A stretch of DNA of 64,000 nucleotides from Rhodocollybia butyracea (taxonomy: Eukaryota; Basidiomycota; Agaricomycetes; Agaricales; Omphalotaceae), in assembly GCA_015501585.1 (NCBI GenBank), contig JADNRY010000062.1, positions 205,462 through 269,461 on the forward strand, in the 5' to 3' direction. Position 1 is the first letter of the stretch. Every line of letters starts with the position of its first letter. Under the pieces are notes generated by a model that searched no databases, was not told the DNA's origin, and was given only the letters and a program-made list of their open reading frames with translations. Below are positions 36,940-44,957 of the stretch, piece after piece. The translations under genes were made by a program, and so were the position numbers.

Positions 36940-38037
36940 TCAAGCATGAAAATCAATATACTCCTCCTCTTCAAAGGGTGGACAAGTAGGATGAGCAGAA
37001 AAACCATAAGTATCAATAGGAGCAATGAAATGTGAAGAGATGTTATTGGGAGGATTGTGAGTGATGTGCGCAGTGTCATATGTGCGGTTAAGACACCAGT
37101 GCTTGACTTCCTCTGGCATGTCCTTGACACAGTTAGAAGCCTTGTGCGACATACCTCCACAACGGTGACAGCCATCCATAGACATATCGCACCAGCGATT
37201 TCCGCGACTGTCTATAAATCCTTGTCCATCTTCATGGCCGCTTCCATTGGAAGCTCCCCCTCTTCCTCCCCCTCTACCACTAAAACTTTCCCTAGTACCA
37301 GATCCATTCCGACTTCCTCCTTTACTTCCCTTTCGGAAAGCTGTAGCATAAGCATGAGCAGCCTCTACACGGGAGGATGGTTCAGACGGGTTATTAATCC
37401 CATCTAAAATTTCATCGGCTCTCTTCTCAGGGTCAAATGAAACCATAGCACTCTCAAGAACAGTGCGGCAGGTTTTAAGATTGGGCTCGCCAGTAGGTTG
37501 GGCGAGAAGAGATGTTTTCCAGGCCTCGAATGATGAATGAAGGTTCTGGAGCATGATATCCTTGTGATAACTATCAGAGATTGTTTCACCGGAAGGGAGT
37601 AGTGCCTGAAGACGAGCACGCATATCATCCAAAGCATCAAGATAGACTTTGGTTGGTTTAAGCGGATCATGCGTAATGCGGTGATAGGCAGCACGTGTAG
37701 CTGAACGTGAGGAAAATGATGATTTTTCAAAATAGGAGACAAGTGCACTCCAGATTTCGGAAGCATTTGTCTTATCCTTGTAGATGTTTCGGCAGTCTCG
37801 ATTAGTGAGGGATTTAATGATGGACGCAGCCTGTGAGTTGAGTCGATCCCATTCCTTGGCATCAGCAGCCTCTGATGGACGTGAAGTCAACCCTGTGGCA
37901 ATCTTGGCGCTCTGACCATCTGCACTAAGCACCATTTGCAGAACATCCTCTTTCCAGTTGCTCCAGTCATCAGCATTTGTAGTGGAAAGTAGGGGAATGT
38001 TCCTTCCAAGATTAAGAAGAGCTGAAAGTGTGGCCAT
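36940..38037 (-). CDS. Copia-type Gag with zinc knuckle (element D)
   Basis: An uninterrupted 365-residue frame beginning MATLSALLNLGRNIPLL. The N-terminal two thirds follow the copia Gag pattern: WSNWKEDVLQMVLS, SQAASIIKSLTNRDCRNIY, EIWSALVSYFEKSS, and TRAAYHRITHDPLKPTKVYL with the LL-rich capsid helices after it. A Gly/Arg-rich linker leads to a CCHC-like knuckle (CHRCGGMSHKASNC), which would bind RNA. The C-terminus is acidic. No protease, integrase or RT follows before the LTR. The protein should form particles only with help from a related element. Confidence 0.9.
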   Translation of the reverse strand: MATLSALLNLGRNIPLLSTTNADDWSNWKEDVLQMVLSADGQSAKIATGLTSRPSEAADAKEWDRLNSQAASIIKSLTNRDCRNIYKDKTNASEIWSALVSYFEKSSFSSRSATRAAYHRITHDPLKPTKVYLDALDDMRARLQALLPSGETISDSYHKDIMLQNLHSSFEAWKTSLLAQPTGEPNLKTCRTVLESAMVSFDPEKRADEILDGINNPSEPSSRVEAAHAYATAFRKGSKGGSRNGSGTRESFSGRGGGRGGASNGSGHEDGQGFIDSRGNRWCDMSMDGCHRCGGMSHKASNCVKDMPEEVKHWCLNRTYDTAHITHNPPNNISSHFIAPIDTYGFSAHPTCPPFEEEEYIDFHA

Positions 38038-38178
38038 AGTGAATGAATATGAGTCGTTGAAAAGGGATTGGGGATGGGATGATGAAATGAGTGAGATTGA
38101 GTGATTGGGTGAAAAGTAAAGCTCCTAGATGATGAATAAAACTCCTAGATGTATAGTGTGGACACGGGGCCCATAACC

Positions 38179-38344
38179 TGTTGGTTAATAAAGACTCCTA
38201 GACTCTTAGATGGCTCTGAGATGGCTCTGAGATGGCGGTTCAAGACTACTATTAGATTGTTATCAAGGGTTGTAGTTACACATCATTTGTATATATGTGT
38301 TTGTCCACAGCCTCGATTGAGCAGCCCAGGATAAATATCCAACA
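38179..38344 (-). repeat. 5' LTR of element D
   Basis: Identical by eye to 36726-36891 and flanked on its outer side by the ccttt target duplication. Confidence 0.93.
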
Positions 38345-39242
38345 CCTTTTTCATTGCGGTTTGGCGCGCAAATTCCATTGCGTCCTCCCCCACGGAAAGA
38401 TATGGTGCTACCTTTCCTTTGATAAAGATTACATCCTTATCGAAGTCGAGTTGTATTCCATGCTTACGCATGAATTGCGTTCCTAGGATCGCATCGTATC
38501 TATCGACATTTATAATGTCGAAGTATACTTTTTCATCAATACCTCCATATGAGGTATTTACACTCGTGCCAAAATTGAATTTGGCTTTACTTCCTACCGT
38601 TCCTAGTTGTAGTGAATGCTGATCAGCTAGCTGATGAGCTTTTATGTTCGCTATGCGAACAAACGAGGGGCTTAATGCCTCTATTGTGCATCCGGAGTCG
38701 AATAGCGTAAACGCTTCGACTCCCCCGATATTTACTATCACTGTCATTGGACGACGATCTTTCGCTGGACCTCTATTTGGTCGCGGCATTTGTTTACTTG
38801 AAGTTCGAAAACCTTTACCTTTTTCAGGTTTTGGTTCTTTGTCTTCATGGTGACTGATAGCAGTCAACCGATCTTCATTCATTATGAATGAATGATAGTG
38901 AGGATCTATGGATAAGAATAAATCATCATCCATATCCTCTTCTATGCAGACCGGTGGTCCGCAATCATCTAATGGATTTTCAAAATCCTCAGAATCGGTC
39001 TGAACCGGTTCCATTATGCGACCATAGTAGTCGCTAAAGTCATCATCGTCGTCATATAGTCGACCGACATATTCATCCTCGTATGGTTCGAGGGTGTATT
39101 CTCCTTCGGACGATTCCTCGTCATTAGGATCAGTTATGTTCGGAGATTCATCATTTTGAATCTCTTCTTCGACTATCGGAGGAGATTCTATCTCCTCTTG
39201 TTCATCCTCTTCTTGGATGACATACATGCGGGGTTGCCCGTA
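38345..39242 (-). pseudogene. Element A aspartic protease region
   Basis: In frame with the end of gag, an acidic spacer (EEDEQEEIESPP and following) is followed by a retropepsin-like domain. It has VNIGGVEAFTLFDSGCT with the catalytic DSG, LGTVGSKAKFNFG, and YDAILGTQFMRKHGIQLDF. The frame runs into element D at 38344 and continues after it at 36720 on the same strand. Upstream it is separated from gag only by the TGA at 39243-39245. The protease itself has no internal stop. Confidence 0.88.
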
Positions 39243-42014
39243 TCATTCACAAGTAGGGTCATTTGCAAAATGTCCCGGTTTGCCACATCCGTAGCAGAGT
39301 TTTCTAGTGCTTGTGTCACTAGACGGTTTAGGTCTTGAACTCTTAGAGTTCGTTACCTGTCCCGTGCTTCTGAGTGTATTCTCAGTGCGTACGGGCTTCG
39401 ATTTATTATTGGAGAAGCGATGCTTCACCAGTTGAAATGGTCGTCCTTTGACGAGCACTGGACCATATTTATATGGTCCTGTACTACCACTTGGTTGTAC
39501 TTTTGCTTCACGGCGTATTCGCTTAGTGATATATTTCGAGTCTTCAGAGCTCGGTTTCTTACGTGAAGTCACGTAGTAATCTTCGAGATGACAATTGTCC
39601 TCGAGTCTAGTAACTGCTTTGACCATTGTTCTGAGTTTAGCATACTCTGGAACGATGCCTTGGTTCGCTAGATGTTTCAGTATCATAATGGGTAACCCAT
39701 TAATGAATTGATTGCGCATCGCAGCCGAATTAGGCGGCTGCTGCATCCTTGCCGCCCATCTTAATAGGGTGGCATGATAATCTCGTACGCCTTTAGCGGG
39801 CGAGTATATTACTTGTTCAAACTGCTGAGCAGCTTGATGTATTGTAGATGCTTGTACGCATCTATCGAAGATTCCTATTATGGTGTCTTCGAATTTCCAG
39901 GATATTGTGATCCTATGAGGTCCATCGACTTCGTCGTTGTACCAATCAAGGGCTTTGTCCTTGAGGAATAACCCCAATACCTGGAGGCGTGTTTTATCGT
40001 GGTCTTTACCACAATAGCGATTTACAGCCATCCATCTGAGAAGGATGGCTAACCATCTCTCGAAAATTTCTACGTCTGGCGTACCATCGTATGCCTCAGG
40101 CGTTGGGAGCTTGATATTCTTAGCTCCGTCTGTATTTGTGACGGGTTTCCCCACTGCATGACGTACCATACGTCGATACACTCTGTGTACCTGGTGTTTC
40201 CATCGGGCACGACGTTCGTCATCCCCTGTTTTCTCTCGCAGTTTAGCTGCAAGTTTTCGTCGCACCTTACGCTGTTGTGATTTACTAAGATTTGCCTGTG
40301 GTTGAATTATATAATTCACCCAGGAATCATTAGATGAGGAGTCAGAATCGGACTCCTTGTCGTTATCGTCTGATGATTCATCAGACCAAGGCGTACCTTT
40401 ACGCTTCTTGTCTCTATCGCTAGAGTCAGAGCTGTCGGAGTTATCATCAGGATCTCCAGGTGTGCCGGAGGCATACCTAACTCTGCCACCCTTGTAGGGT
40501 TGCGACGATTGAGCTTGCTTTGAGGAGGTATTATTATACTCCCGATCCCAAACTTCTCGTGGAGTAGTTAGTTTGTCGACGGGGATGCCGTCGTCATTGA
40601 ATCCTACCATCTGGTCAGGGAATGCATCTGGTATCATACCAGATGTTCTGAGACTATAGTTGTGTTGTCTCTGAATCACTACGCGACTTTCCCAATCGCT
40701 CGTTATCCCGTTCGGGAGCGGCATACTAGGCGATCTTATCGCCGTCAGTGCAGTATTATTCTGTACTTCATTTATCAGTGGTACCGGTGTTGGTACTACT
40801 ATTGGCGATGCCTGTACTATTGTAGCTGGCAGTGTTGGTAGTACTACTGTTTGTGGTACTGCTTGTTGTATTGTTACTGGTGGGATCACCGTAGTAATTG
40901 GCTCTTTCTTTACAGAAGCCTTCATTTTAGCAGGTACTGTTTGTACTTGCTGTGTAAGAGTTACCGGAGGTAACTGTTGTTGTGCGGGTGGTACTACTGT
41001 ATGTATTACCATTGTGCTCGGACCAGGTCCTTGCGTGTTTTGTTGACGAACGACTTGTGTCGTTGTCTGTGTTTGTGCCATACGTACCGTTATCGGTGCT
41101 GACGGCGCTATCGTTTTCGTTTGTATTCCTTGTGTAGGAATACTAACATCAACCAATGGTTGGTTTTTACGATAATGTTCATTCAATTCTTGAATGAATG
41201 CTTCGTGAGCTTTGATAAGGGACTCATTTCTCAATGGTCCCACTATTGTTGACTCTGTCCGTTGGATGGGGTCATTTTTCCGTATACTAATTGTAGGCGG
41301 AGTAGGTAACGATCTCGGTCCTCTTGGGGCCGGAAACATTCTTCCTGTGAAGATGTTTTGCCTTATTACTGGAGAGTAACGAAGCGTCTGGGGTTCATTT
41401 GATTTACCCATTGTCGAGTTTGATAAGTCGATGACTGGGCTTTCATTTGCATGAACTCCTTTATTTGGCGTTTTGTTCGTTTGGGAAGTTTGATTCTTCC
41501 TTATCGTTACAAAGTTGCCAAAGTTATTATAGGGATCGCTTTGGCGATCACCTTCTTCTACAACCTCGGTTTCAAGGTTGTCAAATAGACCTTCACCTTC
41601 AGGTGGGTCTATCGGATCGAATGAATCCGTATGCCATACATTATGTATTGGCTTGAAAGATTCTTTAGGTCTCCGATCTCAGGCACCTGGTGGTTCGTAT
41701 ATTCCCATCGTTTGACGGAACGGATGTGTGGTAGGCTTTATGCCTTCCCAACGACTTGTTTGTTCATTGTCAGGCGGTAATGCCGCCTGTAATACCGCTG
41801 GCATTACTGCTGGCGGTCGGGCTACGGGCATTGCTATGCTCGTAAGGTTACCAGTATCTGGTAACGGTCTGGACTTACTCATTCCGGATGGTCCGGACCA
41901 ACGTTCTACCGCGGTAGCTATACGGTTTAGTGCTTGCGCACCTTGTCCATAGAACTGCGATAGTTCTTGCATGGCCTCTGTGAAGAGTCGGATACGAGTC
42001 TCCTTTGCCAACAC
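39243..42014 (-). pseudogene. Element A gag (capsid and zinc knuckle)
   Basis: An open frame of about 920 codons broken by one TGA (41679-41681). It begins near LAKETRIRLFTEAMQELSQF. A Pro/Val/Thr-rich segment is followed by IQRQHNYSLRTSGM, DKLTTPREVWDREY and SDSSDRDKKRKGTPWSDESS. The retrotransposon Gag core follows (YDGTPDVEIFERWLAILLRW, LGLFLKDKALDWYNDEV, QFINGLPIMILKHL), ending in the CCHC knuckle CYGCGKPGHFANDPTC. Element C encodes a clear homologue of the same core. The stop after the knuckle (39243-39245) is again TGA where CGA would read through into protease. Confidence 0.88.
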
Positions 42015-42825
42015 TGTATTTTATATACTCAGATCTGGGTTTACTAGGCAGTAGATTAGCCTTAGGGTTGATATATACTGAGTAGGCTACAATCTTGTTA
42101 TATGGGTTTATTGGGTGTAAGTATTACTGGAAAGGCTCAGTAATAGTGGTATAGGTCGTGAGTACTACTGGAAATACTCAGTAGTAGTGCTGTAAGTCGT
42201 TGTTATTACTGGAAACACTCAGTAATGGAGTCGTAAGTATTACTGGAATATGCTCAGTAATCTTCACAGGATAAATGTGGGAGTCGTAAATATTACTGGA
42301 AACGCTCAGTAATTCGTCAGGGATGCTGGTAAATTCACTATATTGGAATGGTGCTCAATATAGGCTTCAAAACAGTGTACTTATCTGGTATTTGCTCAGT
42401 AAGTATCTAGTTATTGGATGTATTCTCAAGGTAATGCTCTCAAGATAGTAGTCAGAATGCAGAGTGTATATTCACGAAGTGGTGGTTACAAAATAAGAAG
42501 TCTGGGGACCAGAAATCGAATAGCTCACTATTTTATAGTGTTTCGGTAGGTTCCCGGTTCCCCAATATGACTCGTTATGTGTAATAATGACTATATACAA
42601 GTAAATAATTGTCGGTACTTAACTACTGACTATAGATGACTAGATAAGCATAGATATGACTCGTTTCTAAGAGAAGAGTCATTTGTGCATGATTACGGGA
42701 CGTTGGCAAGGTCCCGAGAACAATCCGTAGATTCCGTAGAATTCCAAATCAGAGATTAACAATCTTTATAAGATTGTTTGATTGATCAATTGTCTAAATT
42801 AATGCAATTGATTGATGTCGATCCA
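42015..42825 (-). repeat. Hairpin repeat array in the gag leader of element A
   Basis: This non-coding stretch separates the gag N-terminal ORF from the main gag. Between 42122 and 42403 it holds about seven hairpins spaced roughly 25-55 nt apart, with 7-8-bp stems of the type ATTACTG...CAGTAAT and loops of about 8-10 nt. Five of them are preceded by a TCGT(A/G)AGT-like word. Stem changes are paired in several units (ACTACTG with CAGTAGT, TATATTG with CAATATA). The rest is AT-rich with no ORF. It could be an intron between gag exons, since the homology on its two sides partly overlaps. Confidence 0.65.
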
Positions 42826-43176
42826 CTACTCGGATAAGCGCTCCCGCGCACTTGTTTCCTTGATACGCTTCCTGACAGCCTCCTTGAGGTCATTCATGTC
42901 TGCGAAGCCTTTATTGCTAAAGGCTCCCTGAGACTCATTAGACTCAGAAAGTTTATCGTGTGTCGTATTTGACACACGCTCACGGATGTCTTCGACATCA
43001 CTTACATTCTGCCTGTCGTTAGACGGCTCAATTTCAGGACTTTGTCCTGCATACGGTGGTAGTCGTGAACTATGACTACCGTCGTGTGAATTTATTGGTG
43101 ACGTGGCATCACCATGTTGTGAGTGGCGATTGCTTGCATCTCGTTGGGACTTCTCTGAGTTCCTGTTTTGGTCCAT
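42826..43176 (-). pseudogene. Element A gag N-terminal ORF
   Basis: A 116-codon frame beginning MDQNRNSEKSQRDASN, polar and Ser/Asp-rich, ending with VRKRIKETSARERLSE and TAG. The position after the 5' LTR, and the ending motif shared with element C (RKKRPTRERLSE), show that it is the start of Gag. In C the frame continues through this point, so here the N-terminus is cut off from the capsid part by the repeat region. Confidence 0.65.
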
Positions 43177-43333
43177 GTGATTGAACTTTTGTTGATTTTG
43201 CTTGGCGCTTTTGATGCGGAGTAAGAGTGGTGATAATTTTTTAGATTACTTTATAATTCTAGTCGAGTAGTTATTACTTCTCGTAGTTTTGTGCACACAA
43301 TCTTTTAATAAAGATTTTTGATGCTCAAAAAAG

Positions 43334-43589
43334 TATAACGCCCTTAGGCGAGAGTCTTACGTTCACACGAAAGAGCACGACAAAGGCTATGCGATTGTGT
43401 ACTCGTAGTGTAGAAGAACTACAGTAATTTATGTAATTCGACTAGTTATAGTAATCGAAATGAATAGAATAGAAATGATATCTAATCGTAAGATAAGATA
43501 AGATAAGAGTCGCGATGCGACAAAAGTTAAGGCCGCGCCATAAGGCGCGGCCGGAAGGGAATCAGGCAAGATGGGGAGGAGGCGTTACA
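43334..43589 (-). repeat. 5' LTR of element A
   Basis: 256 bp, minus strand TGTAACGCCTCC...GGGCGTTATA, followed by interior sequence CTTTTTTGAGCATC at 43333 downward. No TGG-type tRNA primer site follows the LTR. Confidence 0.92.
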
Positions 43590-43636
43590 TACACTTTTTT
43601 GAGCAACCTTGTCCTGAATAGGACTATTACAGCAAT

Positions 43637-44671
43637 ATGACCACACAACAGCACAACTCAAGCCATGACTCTGTCATGGCTCTGGCTTACTCTTTTCTTT
43701 CTCAAATCCTTTCCATGTTCCCTCATGATCCTCTCTCACACATCTCTGGGATCCTGGACTTCACCTCCCAGGGAATTCAACAGCTGCTAGTCAACTTTAA
43801 GCAGCTCTGGGAACAACATGGTCTTTCAGTGGCTGGTAGGGATTTGGCAGAGGCAGTGGTGCAGGATTCAACATTAAGATGTTGCTGGGCAGTGAAGGAA
43901 GAAGGTTTCCAGGCAGAGGTCTGTTTTCAGATGATAGAGTCTATTAAGAGACTGGGAGAAGAGTTTGGGATGGAACTGTCCAAATCTCAAACACCACCTC
44001 CTGCTCCAAGTTCTCCGTCACCTTTGACCGCTCCTACTGCCTCATCACCGACTCCCACGCTCGCTTTGAACACATTGAACGCATTGAAATCATCTCCACA
44101 TGCTCTGACATTGGTTTCACCCTCCAAACCCACTTCCCCTTCATTTCGACTCCAACCAACCTCAGAGTTTGCACGGGAGGTGGCTGAACTGCGGAAAGCA
44201 GGCCAGAAACTTGAAGTATTCATGGATGAACATGTCATGGGGCTTGAACACACAGCTGGCACACCGCCAGCTCGTGTTCATCTCTCAAACACTCCAACCG
44301 AGTGTACACCTGTGCCTTATATTGCCCCTGTGACTGCTGTTCCACCAACAGGCCTTCGTAAATGTGTCAAACACAATGTGTATGGTGCGTTTGGTTCGCT
44401 CTTGCTTCGTTCAAGTCGTTGCCCATCCCAATCTGGTACACTCATGCCATCACCCTCACCCACTGAAACTCCCCATCACCATATTTGTGCTCTCAATCAA
44501 TGCTCCCATTCATGGCGCTGGAGATCTACTGTCTCCAATGTGCCACCACCATCTCAATCTGGACTTAGTGTCAGCATCCAGAGAATCCGGCAATTTTCAC
44601 AGGACACTTTCTCTTCTTCTGCACTTATGGAAATTGCCAGCATACTACATCGTACGTTACCTATTAGATGA
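43637..44671 (+). CDS. ORF of element B, unknown family
   Basis: A 344-codon uninterrupted frame starting MTTQQHNSSHDSVMALAYSF just after the left end of B's interior. The first 115 residues look like a helical domain (LSQILSMFPHDPLSHISGIL, LLVNFKQLWEQHGLSVAG, RLGEEFGMELSKS). A Pro/Ser/Thr-rich linker follows, then a helix with Leu/Lys spacing (REVAELRKAGQKLEVF) and a short Cys-containing tail. No reverse transcriptase or integrase motif and no zinc knuckle are visible. A different frame overlaps its 3' end up to 44735. By position it could be a Gag-like or accessory protein, but I cannot assign a family. Confidence 0.5.
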   Translation: MTTQQHNSSHDSVMALAYSFLSQILSMFPHDPLSHISGILDFTSQGIQQLLVNFKQLWEQHGLSVAGRDLAEAVVQDSTLRCCWAVKEEGFQAEVCFQMIESIKRLGEEFGMELSKSQTPPPAPSSPSPLTAPTASSPTPTLALNTLNALKSSPHALTLVSPSKPTSPSFRLQPTSEFAREVAELRKAGQKLEVFMDEHVMGLEHTAGTPPARVHLSNTPTECTPVPYIAPVTAVPPTGLRKCVKHNVYGAFGSLLLRSSRCPSQSGTLMPSPSPTETPHHHICALNQCSHSWRWRSTVSNVPPPSQSGLSVSIQRIRQFSQDTFSSSALMEIASILHRTLPIR

Positions 44672-44765
44672 CTGTATGTTTCTCTTTGTTATGTTTTCCC
44701 TTTTCCATCTTTCTCTTTTGTTTTTTTTTGGGTAAGATGGACCTGTGGGGTCAATCTAGGGGGCA

Positions 44766-44901
44766 TGTTCATTGCCGTTAGCGCTGATATTACATAATTA
44801 GTCTACTCTTATCCTCGTACCACATACTCGTTTCGGTCTATTTCTCTAATAGAACGAGATCTTGCTCATGGTCTGAGGCATTAAGAGTCAGGGCTCTTAC
44901 A
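44766..44901 (+). repeat. Right LTR of element B
   Basis: About 136 bp from TGTTCATTGCC, preceded by a purine-rich TAGGGGGCA, to CTCTTACA. Nearly identical to 30078-30213. If the LTR really starts at TGTGGGG (44744) it would be 158 bp. The left end is therefore uncertain, while the right end is fixed by the atact TSD. Confidence 0.7.
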
Positions 44902-44957
44902 ATACTCAAATGTGATGATACAATTGTAATCAAGAGAGGCCACAGTTCCAGCCGCTT
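44902..44957 (-). pseudogene. Remaining piece of the interrupted P450
   Basis: Directly after element B the P450 homology resumes (minus strand: GTGGCCTCTCTTGATTACAA...), matching the exon at about 1475-1512 of the intact gene just upstream of the K-helix exon. It fades within about 40-55 bases, where the large palindrome begins. Confidence 0.7.

Larger units (their letters stand above)
36726..38344 (-). mobile_element. Element D: gag-only Ty1/copia-type LTR element
   Basis: A 1.62-kb element nested in element A between protease and RT. The TSD ccttt flanks it (36721-36725 and 38345-38349). LTRs of 166 bp run TGTTGG...CCAACA and appear identical base for base. On the minus strand the interior begins GGTTATGGGCCCCG and ends with the polypurine tract AGAGGGGGAG before the 3' LTR. 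It encodes one intact gag and no enzymes, so it must be mobilised by a full copia element elsewhere. Identical LTRs and an open gag mark it as the youngest insertion in the stack. Confidence 0.92.
30215..43589 (-). mobile_element. Element A: chromodomain Ty3/gypsy retrotransposon
   Basis: A 13.4-kb element on the minus strand inserted in element B, flanked by the 5-bp TSD tacac (30210-30214 and 43590-43594). Its LTRs are 30215-30457 (3') and 43334-43589 (5'). In sense order it carries a gag N-terminal ORF, a hairpin-repeat region, gag with zinc knuckle, protease, reverse transcriptase, RNase H, integrase with chromodomain, then a long extra ORF before the 3' LTR. Gag and pol appear to have formed one frame, now broken mainly by TGA codons where CGA is expected, and by single-base deletions. 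Element D (36726-38344) is inserted between protease and RT. Confidence 0.92.
30062..44901 (+). mobile_element. Element B: short LTR retroelement, split by element A
   Basis: B interrupts the P450 copy and is flanked by the direct 5-bp repeat atact (30057-30061 and 44902-44906). Its near-identical terminal repeats are at 30062-30213 and about 44766-44901. With the nested element A (30215-43589) removed, B is only about 1.46 kb, with one plus-strand ORF (43637-44671) and no protease, reverse transcriptase or integrase. It is thus a non-autonomous element. Immediately after the left repeat its interior begins CTTTTTTGAGCA, the same as in elements A and C, so they may share replication machinery. 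Confidence 0.75.

Noticed and set aside
42120..42420. CRISPR-like array
   Set aside because: Repeats are short, diverged and palindromic with variable spacing, in a eukaryotic retroelement and with no cas genes.
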